A stretch of 64,000 nt of DNA, taken from positions 1 through 64,000 of the forward strand of contig MU405274.1 in the NCBI GenBank assembly GCA_022836615.1, written 5' to 3'. How positions within the stretch are numbered: position 1 is the first letter of the stretch; every line of letters begins with the position of its first letter. Below the pieces are notes generated by a model that did not search any database, was not told the DNA's origin, and worked only from the letters and a program-made list of their open reading frames with translations. The translations under genes were made by a program, and so were the position numbers. Below, one piece after another: positions 9,867 to 22,470 of this stretch. This DNA is from Annulohypoxylon bovei var. microspora (lineage: Eukaryota; Ascomycota; Sordariomycetes; Xylariales; Hypoxylaceae).

Positions 9867-11898
9867 GTGTAAGCGAAGAAGAATTGAAGCACGTTGAAGA
9901 TTCTTGCCAGCGATAGATCATAGATTGTATTAGGCCCATCTGACGGAGTATATTTCTGGAAGGAATTTGGTGTCTAGTCCGCGCAGTTTCCGCTGCAATA
10001 TTTCCTTCCGTTTCCTAATCTACCTGAACTCGGTTGTCTATTCCGAGACCCAAATGGCGGCTACGGCGAATCTGAGAGGGAACCATAGCTACCTAGCGAA
10101 GGTGTAGGATATATATGCCGGCTTTCTAACGAGCGAAAGAACTAGATTGTTAAGAGGCCATGAAGTGCTAGACTTTTATTACTAGTGAGTCGATATGTTT
10201 AGATGATAAACTGTTTTACGTCTTAGAGTGAGGCGCCGAGTGCTGTACCCTCTAGCCCCGCCAATGGAATGTCGTCGCCGCTTCTTTTCATAGGACGTCT
10301 TTACTACCGGAAGATAGGGGCTCAGGGGCCAAAAGTCTGCGTTGAGCCAACTAGACTAGGGATCGTCCAAATCCCCACCGGATTCAACACGGGTTATATG
10401 CATTATAACAAGTTCTGTCCTATCCGAGATCTCATATCCCTCTGGCGATGTAACCGACAACATTGAGTACCCTTGCCAACAACATCTACTTCATAATATA
10501 ATGGCAATATATATGAGTATGCGTAGGATTCGTAAGTTGGAGAGCAGTCGAACCGGAATTTATTGACAGCTGTTGTTTATATTCAGCCAGCGCTATTTGC
10601 GCCTCCGGAATAACCTATTTCGCTGACGTATCCGTAGCGTATAAGAATTCAATCAACAAAGTTGCACGAAGGCCACGGAGACCACGATACTACGACCACG
10701 GGAGTGGCAATTCGGGGAGTCGGCCGCACTCACACAACCTACCGTTAGAAGCCAGACAAACCAAAACGTAGGAGGGGAGTACAGGGAGTCGTGTTGTACC
10801 ACGTAATATTAAGAATTTGGGGTTTGGATTCTTTTATCATGATTGGATTTCTTCCTTGTCATGATTTTACGCCAACCTGAAACGGAAAACCTTCCTCGAG
10901 GTTTCAGCTGATGAGATGTAACTGTTGGACGAACTACGCCAAGTACAAAGGATCAAATCGAAGCACCCCGAAGTAGTCGAAAGCCTTGCGTGGCGAAGGA
11001 CAATAAAGCGCTAACAGCCCAGGTGGGAAGTCAATAAGTCGTGCAACTTCCTAATCAAGATCGGGTGACGCGGGTAACAGAAGCTGCTTTCGGAAGCTGA
11101 ACGATAGGCAGACGTAGTAATATTGACCCTAGGCGTCTGAATCGCAGATAAATGACGGCTTTCGAAGAAAAAAAGTTAGTGGCTACTCGTCCCCTGGTGC
11201 CTGCTGACCTCTATCGAGGCTTTTTGACGGCCATATGTGCATACCCTGTTTATTGAAATTGTCATTGGTAGACGACGACGACACAAAAAAAGAAAACGCC
11301 ACAAACCTAAGAAGGAACTACAGGCATCCCTTGATAGGATATCCGAATCACAAATATAGGAATACTCGGGCGCGGATGCGTGACGCAGTTTCGTGAAAAG
11401 TAAGAAGCACGAGTTCGGTACCGGCAGGGGGGTTGCTGCAATGTGACTAGATACAGCACTGAGTGTAGAAGATTGAGCAATAAGATCCAATACCGGTATT
11501 CGAGCTGTGGATATTCGATGCTTTGTACTCTAAGAAGTGGGTGATGCCTATTCGTCGTTGTGGAAAAATGGGGCGTGTAAGTGAGGCGAACCATTGCATC
11601 CCTTGTGTATATATGCACCTACCAGACCACAGTCGCATTCGGGACGAAGGTATGGCAGGCCAGATAACTTAAATACACGGCTATTAAAGCCTCTCCTGCA
11701 CATCAGGAGCGGTGTGAGAATATAACATAGCAGAATCCTCCGGAGGAATTGCGCTGCTGCCGAATATTCGGCATTACGCTTGCGCGGCGGAACAGCTGTT
11801 GGATTTCTCGCATAAATAGCTCTCTCGACCGGTTTCGTGCTGACCTTACCGGTCTCTCTCGAGCGATTCCTCTTTCGACCAGCACATACGCTCGAAAG

Positions 11899-12405
11899 AT
11901 GGCATCCCCTCCCATGAACAAATATTGGATTCCGCATCTAGATATCCATAAAAAGGTCATTACTCAGGAGCTCCAGTACTATTTGGGGCCAGACGCCACC
12001 GTTAGACCGTACACTCGAGAAGTACGATGATCACGACGGTCCTTTGCGAGCAGTAGATTGACCCGATTGCTTTTAGGGAGAGGATGGCTTCCTCATCACG
12101 ACGCCCGGTGCTTGTTTAACGGACGTAAGCCATGTCAGCTTACCACGAGTTTCCGCCGACCATTAACCTGCGTCCAGGAACAAATCGACGACATCTGTCT
12201 AAAGTCAAAGGAGATGTGGGAGAAGCAGGCTGCAGCTCGTTCACAATTGAATCCCGAAAAACCGCTGAAACGGCCATTACACCAACCAGTCTTAATCTCG
12301 AAGGGGTCTGGGGAGGGATCGAAACGCCGAGGAAAAGATCGAAGAAGCCACATCTCTCGGCGGCCATACGACGACAAGAAAGGAAGCGAGTCATCTCGGA
12401 AGTGA
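11899..12405 (+). CDS. Small hypothetical protein with a conserved-looking N-terminus
   Basis: This gene is hidden by introns. Exons are 11899-12021, 12077-12124 and 12178-12405, giving 132 aa. Introns are 55 and 53 nt; the second has donor GTAAGC, a TTAAC branch and acceptor TCCAG. All joins are in phase. The product begins MASPPMNKYWIPHLDIHKK and has a compact N-terminal half with a YYLGPDATVRPYTREGEDGF segment. Then comes an acidic/aromatic helix-like segment (DEQIDDICLKSKEMWEKQ) and a basic, disordered tail (KRPLHQP, RRGKDRRSHISRRP). I do not recognise a named domain. The mix of a structured N-terminus and a basic tail would fit a small nuclear or nucleic-acid-associated protein, but that is speculation. 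Other frames over this span are shadows. Confidence 0.7.
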
Positions 12406-13436
12406 CGTTTAGCAGACTCGCGAACTGTCTGGGGATGTGGCAGATCGCCGATGTAACGCAAGTGAATGTGTGTGCCTGTCAGACAGAGGCGGGAACACCA
12501 GGCGAAGGGAGTCGAGACGCACGTCCCACGGCCAAGCGGGCCTTGGGCGGCTCCAAGGTTGGTCGAGGTTGGTCGAGAATGGATTGTCTGAGATTGATAG
12601 CTGCAGGTGGGAGTCGTCCTCCAGCGAGGGATTGCCATCTGGCATTGCTGAAGCCTCTGTGGATCCGAAAGATTGAAACACGATAGTTCAATGGTTGTCT
12701 GCATAGGCGCTCAACCTGCCGCAACAAGCCAAAGAAGCTTAAGCTCCTTTTGGCGAGACCTAATCCCAATTGGCTTGTTCCAATCATCTCACCCTGCGGT
12801 TCTGTGCATGTCATGCAGAAGTCGTGCAGATAAAATGGCCCAAGCCATCTAGAGTCGAGACAATTAGGTAGATATAAGGCTTTGATATAGCTCTTTTTGT
12901 TTATTCCACCTAGCCACCAATCAAAGTAGGATTGCCCTCTAGCCAACGACCTTTAGAAGATCCCAGGGTCGCGGCCAGCCGAGAGCGGAGCTTTTATGAA
13001 GTAAGGTCGTACCGGAAATCGATCGGAGCTTATCTCTAAAAGAGCAGCCGCCTTTCACAGACCTTAGTTTTGCTGAGTTGGCATACAACCGGGGTAACTG
13101 CGGTAGTTCTTGGCAAAGGTTCCGAATGCCTGCAGCCCATCATCGATAACCTCACTAGACCATCACCTCGTGTGTTTGCATCAGAAGATATTCTGCGGTG
13201 AGTATCATTATCGACGATGTAATGGTACCAAGTGACGAACAGTTGCTACTAGTGATTCGTCACTCGGATGAACCTGTTTGTAATCATAGGTGTTTTTCAT
13301 ATCTTAGTATGACCTAAGCAAATTGGATGGCTACCTTTGTCTCTGAAAATGCGCAACTTTTTAAAACCGGCAAGTGGCCGCCGTCAGGCTCCCAGTGGCA
13401 TGCACTGCTATCGTGTGGTTGATGTTCTCCCGTGGA
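12406..13436. other. Intergenic region, no gene recognised
   Basis: Moderately GC-rich, with overlapping open frames on both strands (12132-12704) that show no domain. It holds the 3' sides of the gene ending at 12405 and of the ten1 gene on the other strand. No feature is supported. Confidence 0.45.
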
Positions 13437-13956
13437 TCACTCCACCGACCGGGTGGATGAGAATGTAGGAGGGTCTTTTAGTATCGGTCGCCCAATATCG
13501 GAAACGAACGTCTTTTCATATGATGAAATATCCAGGTCCTCGGCGGACCAAAGAACAAGAGCCTGGACTCCGACGCTCACCGAACTGTATGGCGTTTTTG
13601 ATTTGGTGCGTGTCAGCTCCAAAGATGAGACATACCCGATTACATGAACCCATTGCCCTATATCCACTTGTTCGGATTTGAGTGTCTCGAGAAGAAGCTT
13701 GACATCGACGAAGGCTTTAATTGTACTTCCCTTAGGATACTCATGCTGGAGAGTCAATTCGGCTGACTGAGTAGAATATCCAGTTACGCTAATGATAACA
13801 TTAGCGCACATGTCCAGGAGAGAAAACCCAGGAGGACTAATTTGTCTCTAGAGTTTACGGAAGCTGTGAGAACAGCGTTTACCAGAAAGGTACGGGAATT
13901 GCGGAGATAATTGGGCTAGCCTGGAAATAAGATGAGTGAAGATGCGGCCTTACCAT
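13437..13956 (-). CDS. ten1: Ten1-like telomere-capping CST subunit
   Basis: Ten1 is an OB-fold partner of Stn1 in the CST complex, which protects chromosome ends and guides lagging-strand fill-in. The main exon runs 13847-13437. It shows the family pattern VTGYSTQSAELTLQHEYP, then VDVKLLLETLKSEQ and GQWVHVIGYV, the strands of the small OB fold, followed by a short tail. An acceptor CTCTAG at 13848-13853 starts this exon with RQISPPGFSLLD. The only good upstream donor in phase is ATG|GTAAGG at 13956, which would make a three-base first coding exon and a protein of 137 aa. A simpler alternative is a start at ATG 13811 (124 aa), which loses the first part of the domain. The family call is fairly firm; the 5' end is not. 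Confidence 0.72.
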
Positions 13957-14847
13957 CCTAGAAATCTAACCTTATCTCCTATACCTCTCTTAGTGAGATG
14001 TGAGAGGAGGCATCGCACCGAGGGAAGGGGCGCGCTTGACATTTTGTAGGAACGGGAGGCTGCAAACAATAATAAGCTCGATAAAGATATCGACAAGTAA
14101 TTAATTACCAAGTTGGTATCTTCATTTTAACATAGGAAAATACCATAACTGGAAGGTGTTCGCAAAATGGAGTTTGGTGAGTGGGATGTAATGGGGTATT
14201 ATTGGGCAAACTGGGTTCGCGAATCTTTATGTTCCAAAGTTTGTCTTTGTTCTTTCTTAGTGGTTGGCCGAGGCATAATAGGGTGACTAATCAAGGTTAA
14301 ACTCCGGAGACAAGATAGATCAGGCGGAATGGATGAGTGACCCACTATATCTTTTTTGGGCAGGCGGCGGGCGGCGGGCAGGCACCTTTGGAACTTTGGA
14401 ACCTTTACACCTTGTCGCCCTTGTCGGTTGCGGCGTCATCTACCTAATCATCCATCCATCCACTAACTACTTACATACTATTTACTATTTGATCTACCTA
14501 AACCCACCTAACCTCCGACTTCCATCCTATCTATCTGCCTATTTCGATAATCCCATGATAAACTAGGCACACATCTTGCCGTCTCAATCCCTCTCACCTC
14601 CCATCGGTTTCGATTTTGAGTTCCTGCGCTTTCGATAAGCACTCTCAGCACTTTCAGCACGTCTGTATTCTCAGACACGCTAGAAAAGCGACGTCATCTC
14701 CTTAACTACCACCATACCGTCGAGTATACCCCGCGATCGATATCACGTTCCGTTTCCCATCAAGACCTTTTTCCTAGCCGATACTCGCAAAATTCTAACG
14801 CCAGATCGACCTCGGCTTCGACAAATACTCCTCGATCACCGATCACC
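13957..14847. other. Divergent promoter region between ten1 and snf7
   Basis: This 890-bp region lies between a minus-strand and a plus-strand gene. It holds a short GC-rich direct repeat (GGCGGGCGGCGGGCAGG near 14363) and a C/T-rich leader just before the snf7 start. No gene is recognised. Confidence 0.5.
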
Positions 14848-15717
14848 ATGTCCGGCGTTTGGGGTTGGTTTGGCGGCGGCGCTGCCCAGAAGAAGAAGGA
14901 TAGCCCCAAAAATGCCATTCTTGGCCTGCGGGCGCAGCTGGATATGCTGCAGAAACGCGAAAAACATCTCATGGCACAGATGGACGAGCAAGATGCCATC
15001 GCACGGAAGAATGTGAACACGAATAAGAACGGTGAGTCGTTAGTCATGTGAAGGTTGTCACATGGTCCGAGCTGACATATTCACTGATAGCCGCGAAGGC
15101 CGCCCTGAGGAGGAAGAAGGGGCATGAACACAGCCTCGAGCAGACCATATCGCAAATCGGAACCCTGGAGCAGCAAATTAATGCTATCGAGTCCGCAAAT
15201 ATCAACAGAGAAACCCTAGCCGCGATGGAGAGAGCAGGCGAGGCAATGAAACAGATACACGGCAAGCTCACGCCAGAGAAAGTCGACGAAACCATGTACG
15301 TCCCTCAACTAAGACCTCAAATGCAACTAAGTATACAATATGATTCACTAATATATAATAATAGGGACAAATTACGAGAGCAGAACGCACTCAGCGAAGA
15401 AATTGTGACGGCTATTACGAGCAACCAAATCGGAGAACCTGTGGACGAGGAAGATCTTAACGATGAGCTCGAGGCTATGCAACAGGAACAGCTCGACAAG
15501 AAGATGCTCGAGTCAGGAAGTGTACCCGTGTCGGATGCGATCCACAGGATGCCTGCTGTCGGAAACCAAGAGAGTAAGTTTAATTCATCCCCTTTATCGA
15601 GCCTCGTCTTTTATATGCTAATACTATAAAATAGTTCCAGCCAACAAACAGGCCGCTATCGAGGAGGACGACGAAGAAGCGGAACTCCGGAAATTGCAAG
15701 CAGAGATGGCTATGTAA
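14848..15717 (+). CDS. snf7: ESCRT-III subunit Snf7/Vps32
   Basis: Snf7 polymerises on endosomal membranes to drive inward budding and scission with Vps4; in fungi it also serves the Rim/Pal pH pathway. Four exons (14848-15031, 15091-15295, 15365-15573, 15635-15717) join to 226 aa, the normal length for the family. The N-terminus MSGVWGWFGGG is followed by the basic, amphipathic helix pair (QLDMLQKREKHL; AAKAALRRKKGHE). Then comes the acidic hinge (GEPVDEEDLNDELEAMQQEQLD). The C-terminal AELRKLQAEM resembles the MIM-type tail that Vps4 binds. Introns have donors GTGAGT, GTACGT and GTAAGT. All joins keep phase. Confidence 0.95.
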
Positions 15718-16659
15718 GAGTTCAGCTAATCAAGCTATCTGCTTGCTTCTGTGTTAGCGATACGCAGCAATACAAGATTCTGGAAAGATTTTCGACAGTG
15801 GGACTCTAGAATGGATGATTGCATGGGGAGCGGTGGTATTGACATATTTGAGCTGCGGTAGAAGTTTGGATCAAGCTGCTCCGATCTGGACAGAGATGTA
15901 AGAGACGCATAACCGCCCCCTTCGAGTCATATTTCTCCCTTCTTAATTACGGCGTCGGCGTTGTGAGACCATGGTGCTTCATTGGCGGTAACTCATTTTC
16001 GGCATGTCCAGTTGACCGATGAAAGATGTTCTAGTCTACCTACATAAACTAACTTATTGACAATACTTCTGGTGCGAAACAAATCTCTGAGATACTCATA
16101 ACTAATATATATGATCGCTAGCGAATATTGTGATCAGCCTAATGAAGCCGGAAGGATATCCCTTATATATGTATTACCCCTTAGCCGAAATATCCATACA
16201 TATTACAGTGAGAAAAAGTATTACACCTTCAATGTACAAGAATACCCAGGTATCTTGAATCGTGTAAGTCTTGATTAGACTTGTTGCATGTAAGGCTTGT
16301 TTATTTGGTGACCCCTTTTTTCCTACTCACTTTAAAGGGCATACGACTCGACTCGGCCTGACCTTCAAAACTTGCTTACCGCTTAACCCTTGATATTTAA
16401 CAGCAATCATAAACTCTTAGATGATATCGTTAAAGATCAACGTCGGCCCCCCTATTACCTAAGCATCATAACCGACAAACTTGCTTTTAAAGTATGGTTA
16501 CCTAGGCTTTAAGCAAAATTAAATCAATTATTTACAGCCAGGCCGGTAATTTGTCCATTTTCTTGCTAATATAATTACACATTCGATAATTTCGTTTTCC
16601 GTTAACTATATTAACCTGCTTATGTAATGAAAATCATAGCCTTCTTTTAGCTCTTTGAA
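15718..16659. other. Downstream flank of snf7, no gene recognised
   Basis: Base composition falls gradually toward the AT-rich island. Only short open frames are present. The snf7 3' untranslated region must lie at the start. Confidence 0.5.
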
Positions 16660-17712
16660 AATGTTATCCTTTGAAATCGTATATCACCGATTAATTAAGT
16701 AAACTTATTTTTAAATAATTATTAAAAGATTAAAAAAGCTTATATATTTAATACTTGTTATTTTTTTATTTTTATACTTAAGCTTTTTATTATTAATAAT
16801 TAATTAAAAAACATTAAAAAGTAATTATTTAATTAAAAAACTTAACATTATAACATTTAATTAAATGAATATAAAGTAATAACATTTTAAAGCGAAAAGC
16901 TTTAAATATATTCATAAATATAACCTTTTATTTACGTTATTATAAGGTTAAACATTAATAAGTTTTTTTTTTTTTCAATAAATTAAATCATTAATAAGTA
17001 AAACCCCGATTTAATTAAATATTCGACGATTATTTTTTTAATAAATTAAAACACATCGAAAGAAAAATTATTAAATATATATAAATCGATGAAAAAATAA
17101 ATAAATTAATAATATAATTATAAAAACTTTTAAATTATATAATAAGTTTTTTTAAAATATAAAGTATATTAAAATAAGTTTTATATATTTTAATTTTTAT
17201 TAAAATTAAATTTAAATAATTTTTTATTAAACCGCGATATTATTTAATAATATTTCGAAGCATTATTTTAATAAATAATTAATATTATTAATTTAATTTT
17301 TATTTTTAATTAATATAATAAAATAAAAAAGTATAATAAAAAATAATTATTAATTTAATTAATAAATATTTTATTATATTAAAATTTTCGATAATATTAA
17401 TTAAATTTATCGAACATTTATTTAAAATTTAATAATTAAAAATTAAATATTTAATTTATAATAATTTAATTTTTCGAGGTACCATTAAATATAATAATAC
17501 TTAAAATGCTTATTATAAGTTATATATAAATTTTAAAAAATGGATATTATTTAAATGTAAAGTTAATTAAATAATTATTAAATATTCGGACATTATAATT
17601 TTATAAATGCCACTTTACGCCAAGTTATAATCTTTAAATCATTGCGAGAAATAAAATTTAAAATTAACTTTTAAATTATTAAAAATTATTTAATAAAATT
17701 ATAAAAAAGTAA

Positions 17713-18489
17713 TGTTCGGAACCATTATACGTTAATTCATTAATGTACATGCATTATTAAACCAATTAAATTAATTTAATTACACGGTCCCACTTTTAAA
17801 TTTAATTATTTATTATATTTAAAATTATTATAAATATAATTAATATAATAAATATATTAATTATAAAATTATAATAAATATAAAACCTTTTTATTAATAA
17901 TTATTAATATTTATTATTAAATTAAATGATTTTATTAATAAATATTATTATATACCTTTTATAATAATTATTATAATAAATAAATATATAGCGTTTATAT
18001 AAAAGTTTTAATTAATATTAAAATTATTATTTTTAAATTTAAATAATAAAATATAACTATTTTTTTTATTAAATAATATTATATATATTTAAATATTTTT
18101 AATACTTTTTTAAATAATTAATTAAATTAATAATACTTTTATAATAACTTTAATTTAAAAGTTATAAATTAAAATAATAAAAAAATTAAATCTTTTTTTT
18201 TACTTTTATTTAAACGAGTTAAAAGATAATAAAATTAAACGTATAAATAATAATAAACTTACGAAATAAATTAAAAAATTAATAATAACGTAAATAAAAA
18301 TAATTTTATTTAAAAATAAATTTATTAATATAAAATAATAAGTTTTTAAAGTATAATACACTTAATTAATTTAATTATATTAAACGTTTTATAAAACTTA
18401 TTACATTTATTACATTAAAAATTTTATAATTATATTATATATTAATTATATAAAAGGTTTTAATATAATTAATATAATGGTTTTAAACA
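17713..18489 (+). repeat. 777-bp direct repeat, left copy
   Basis: Left copy of the pair. It starts TGTTCGGAACCATTA and ends TTTTAAACA, where the original right end appears better preserved in the other copy (GGTTCCGAGCA). Confidence 0.85.
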
Positions 18490-19333
18490 TTACGAAAAAA
18501 CGCCGAAATATATAACGAAAATATTAATATAATACGGAAAAACAAAAATAACCCGGAACATTATAAATCCTTTTAAAATAATTATCGTTTCGTGAATATA
18601 AAGGTTTTTTTACATATTTCGGTTTTAATGCCGCTTTTTTACGAAAATAAAAAAACTTAACCCGGAATGAAATATTTAAAAAGGCATATGCATTTAAAGG
18701 GGGTTTAAAATGTAATTACAAGTTAATGATAAATAAATAATTTAAAATAATTAACGTAATTATTATTACATTTATAAAAATTAATAATTTTAAAAAATAA
18801 AAGGTTTATTATTTTTATAAATTTTTTTATTAAAAATAACATATTTAAATAAATTAATGTAACTTTAAAACACGTGTTTTTCGTAAATTAAGTTTCATTT
18901 AAAAAAATTAATTAAATCATGTATACACGCATTATTTTTTAAAAAAATTAAAATTAAATTAATAATTAAATTTTATTATTTAAATATATAATTAATCGAT
19001 TAAATAATTTATATATTATATTTAAATTCCGAGTATTATTTCGTATTATATTAAAAAAAAAAAAATCGATTTAATATTATTAAAATAATTAAGTTTTATT
19101 AATTAAAGTGTTTAATATATCCCTTTTTATTAACGATTTTCATTAAAATTTTTCTTTTAAAATTTAATTATAATTTTAAAATTTTTAAAGAAAAATCACT
19201 TTTATAAAATTTAAAAATTCAAGTTTTTAAATATAAATCTTAACTTATAAAATTTACTTAATAATTATTATAATTATATCGTTATATTTAAACTTAAAAA
19301 CGTTTATTTTATAATAATAAAATGTATAATTAA

Positions 19334-20110
19334 TATTTAAAACCATTACACGTTAATTTATTAATATACACGCATTATTAAACCAATTAAATTAATTTAA
19401 TTACATGATCCCATTTTTAAATTTAATCATTTATTACATTTAAAATTATCATGGGTATAATTAATATAATAAATATATTAATTATAAAATTATAATAAAT
19501 ATAAAGCCTTTTTATTAATAATTATTAATATTTATTATTAAATTAAATAATTTTATTAATAAATATTATTATATATTTTTTATAATAATTATTATAATAA
19601 ATAAATATATAACGTTTATATAAAAACTTTAATTAACGTTAAAATTATTACCTTTAAATTTAAATAATAAAATATAATTATTTTTTTTATTAAATAATAT
19701 TATATATATTTAAATATTTTTAATACTTTTTTAAATAATTAATTAAATTAATAATACCTTTATAATAACCTTAATTTAAAAGTTATAAATTAAAATAATA
19801 AAAAAGTTAAATTTTTTTTTTTACCTTTATTTAAACGAGTTAAAAAACGGTAAAATCGAACATATAAATAACGATAAATTCGCAAAATAAACCAAGGGAT
19901 TAATAATAATATAAATAAAAATAATTTCACTTAAAAATAAATTTATTAATATAAAATAATAAGTTTTTAAAATATAATACACTTAATTAATTTAATTACA
20001 TTAAACGTTTTATAAAACTTATTACACCCATTACATTAAAAATTTTATAATTATATTATATATTAATTACACGAAAGGTTTCAGTATAATTAATGTAATG
20101 GTTCCGAGCA
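19334..20110 (+). repeat. 777-bp direct repeat, right copy
   Basis: Right copy of the pair. Its left end TATTTAAAACC is the transition-mutated form of TGTTCGGAACC. Its right end TAATGGTTCCGAGCA is the better preserved terminus. Confidence 0.85.
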
Positions 20111-22470
20111 TTATGTGTGATATAAAATTTCATGAACACTATTATAATTTTTTCCATGTCATTTCATATATGTGTTAAAGTGCATATAAATATATGCCAC
20201 AAAATCAAACTAAGGGTTCCAGAAGCCAACTCGTTAAAGCTCCGTAGTTTTATGTTATGTGGCAGAGAAAAATGAAGAGTTGAATATAGAAATTGATCTA
20301 GTTCGGCATATCACTTCCACGTGTACATTAATATGTTAAGATAGCCTGCCTTCTCAAATAAACCTGTTATTGTGTCTACGAGACGGGCTATGTCGCTATT
20401 ATAATCTCATGGATACCTACTTCGACAACTAGCTTAAGGGTCTTCGAGTGTAAATTATCCACCTCGGGTAACTGGTAGCTATCTCCCAAGAGACGTGGCA
20501 TCACATCATACCTCTCATCCTGGAATTGGACATAATGTGTATGGGATAGACTACATTTTATAATCAATGTGTTCTGTAAGAGGCAGCGAGGCCTGAATAT
20601 CTCGTAATACCATTGGGCCCCGAATCTCTACTAAGACACCCTGATGAAGGTTGATATAAATGGATTGATTCTAGATACCTACATTCACTGTTTTGGATAA
20701 TTCAATAAACCCAACCCGCAATAACGAGATCACTTAACTTTAGTGATACGAATGGGTCATCGGCTACGCTGCCTCGTTCCGCGTCTGCCTGTTTGCTTAT
20801 GCCAAGTCTTATTTGGGTGTGTTTGGGCTATAATTCCATCGGGCATTCAGAAATCACTGGTGGGCGCCCACGTATAATTTTGTGTTTGTAGAATCAGAGC
20901 ATGTATATGAGATATTACCAACCAATAGATCGGTTACACAGCTTTGCAATAACGGAAGTTGCCAAATCTGGAGTCTGGACCAATATAAAGTTCGCCATTC
21001 GGAGAGAGATAGAGCGATAGCAATCTAGGTACGAATATCATTCGATGCACGTGATAAGTTAGGGTCGTTTGTCTTTATCGATAGGCTCTTTTCACCATTT
21101 AGGTACCTAGTCTGACCCAACTCAATTCTATTCAATTCATTTTATCTATTTGTCAAACCAGCGTTGAAATTCGCCAATATCTTTTACTCATCACCACACT
21201 CCATCTATCATGGTCTATCATGTTGCATCATTCTCTTGACTTGCCATGTCGGCGGGTGGGAAGACCCTTCAATTAAATTGAGCAATTGAAGGTCTAAGGC
21301 AGATCTCGTCCAGTTGGCAGTCCAATGAGGGATCAACAATTCCCGCCCACGCTCGCCCCACAAACTGGTTGGCTGCCATGTCGGGATCCAGAAAAGTGAA
21401 GCCAACGAGGACGACCACGTTGCACATAAGACAAGCATCGGTAATCATGCACGCTGCATTGATCCTGCCGGTTGTGCGGTGGGTAAAGCCGCCCGCGGCC
21501 AATTCAGGGACCGTATCGTCCATTCAAAGACACTTGCCTCTCTCATTGTTTCATCCGCGAAATAATCGTTGGAGAGTGAGAAGAGGGAGGGCGTGTTGAA
21601 GCCCAATGGCCCGGATTCTAGTTATCATCTTCAATATCCGCTCCTTGCGGTGGCCAAGTGGTCTTGCATGATGCTGTCAAACTTCATCCACCTCATCAAC
21701 CTCCCCGTTTTACCGGAACTTTTATGCGTGGGTCTGACCCATTTCCGTTCGTCTGCGTCTTCTTGCGTCTGCTTGCAGTTCTCGTCCATTGTTAGGCCGC
21801 TACCAGCTTCCCTGTCAAGTCAGAGTTATTGCCCTTCACTTGGTACGGTGTTATACCATGGGTCTATTCCAGCTTGCCCCAGTCTGCTGCTTCCGGTCTC
21901 TAGATCCAGATCTGTCTCAACCCTAGCCCAACCTCCCTCGCGACGTGGCGCCAATTGCTGTCCTGGCCGTCGTCGGTAAACCCCTTGAGCACGATTATTG
22001 ATCACTGGAGCTTGAGATCTCGCTCCACTTTGACTTGTTCAGGTCGTGGGGTATGTCCTATCTAGGTAGTTCCTCTCGAGGGTGTAGCTAGTCAATATTA
22101 CATAGACGTCTTACATTTGTTCACGGTCTCGTCAAACGTCATTCTATGGTTCCGAGCTCGCATTAAGAAAATTCTTCTGCTACACACCATATGTCCGTCA
22201 TCTATCCACTCAATTAGTTTCCCTCCCACCCATTGTCACAGTCGTGATCGTTTTCATAGGTAGAGCCAGTATTTCTCCTTCTACTATCATCTCGCTATCC
22301 ATATTTCCCACACGAGAGAGATCCAACAGCCAGAATCCGGAACCTCGTCGTCCAATTGTCTGGTGCGGCTTCTGCGAATACCCGCATTATACTCGTCACT
22401 CCGCATAGGAAACAATTGCGATAGTCTTTTAAATTACCAACGGGTCCTCATTTCTGGGGACCAACGGAAG
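20111..22470. other. Upstream region of the giant acidic-protein gene
   Basis: Ordinary base composition returns abruptly after the AT island. Overlapping open frames at 21.2-22.0 kb on both strands show no family pattern. The last few hundred bases, pyrimidine-rich, probably hold the promoter and leader of the gene starting at 22471. Confidence 0.45.

Larger units (their letters stand above)
7412..11898. other. Long intergenic region, no gene recognised
   Basis: About 4.5 kb without a recognisable protein. Open frames are short and lack family motifs or joinable introns. The stretch contains a short telomere-like motif (9098-9112), an 8-bp tandem repeat (9827-9866) and palindromic TAGGTA/TACCTA runs. 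A degenerated gene or an unstructured RNA cannot be excluded. Confidence 0.45.
16660..20110. repeat. AT-rich, RIP-like island
   Basis: About 3.4 kb consists almost wholly of A and T with no usable reading frame. The few remaining cytosines lie mostly in CpG (tcg, acg, ccg) and CpA is very rare, which is the footprint expected of fungal repeat-induced point mutation (CpA to TpA). The right edge coincides exactly with the end of the second 777-bp repeat at 20110. The left part (about 16.66-17.71 kb) has the same composition but no partner in this window. Confidence 0.85.
17713..20110. mobile_element. RIP-degraded element with 777-bp direct repeats, probable LTR retroelement remnant
   Basis: Two direct repeats of exactly 777 bp (17713-18489 and 19334-20110; constant offset 1621, no gaps seen at several check points) flank an 844-bp AT-rich core. 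Each repeat starts TG and ends CA, as LTRs do. In the stretches compared, differences between copies are all C/T or G/A transitions, as RIP would leave. The core is too short and degraded for gag-pol, so this is a deleted or non-autonomous copy. No matching 5-bp target duplication is seen (AGTAA versus TTATG). The repeat ends also form a roughly 15-bp inverted pair (TGTTCGGAACCATTA), so two tandem copies of a small TIR element is the alternative. Confidence 0.7.

Noticed and set aside
12132..12704. Two overlapping frames of 184 (+) and 189 (-) codons
   Set aside because: No domain on either; the plus frame is out of phase with the three-exon gene that has good splice sites and a coherent protein.
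21450..21475. TTGATCCTGCCGG, resembling the start of small-subunit rRNA
   Set aside because: The match is about 12 bases; the following sequence is not rRNA.
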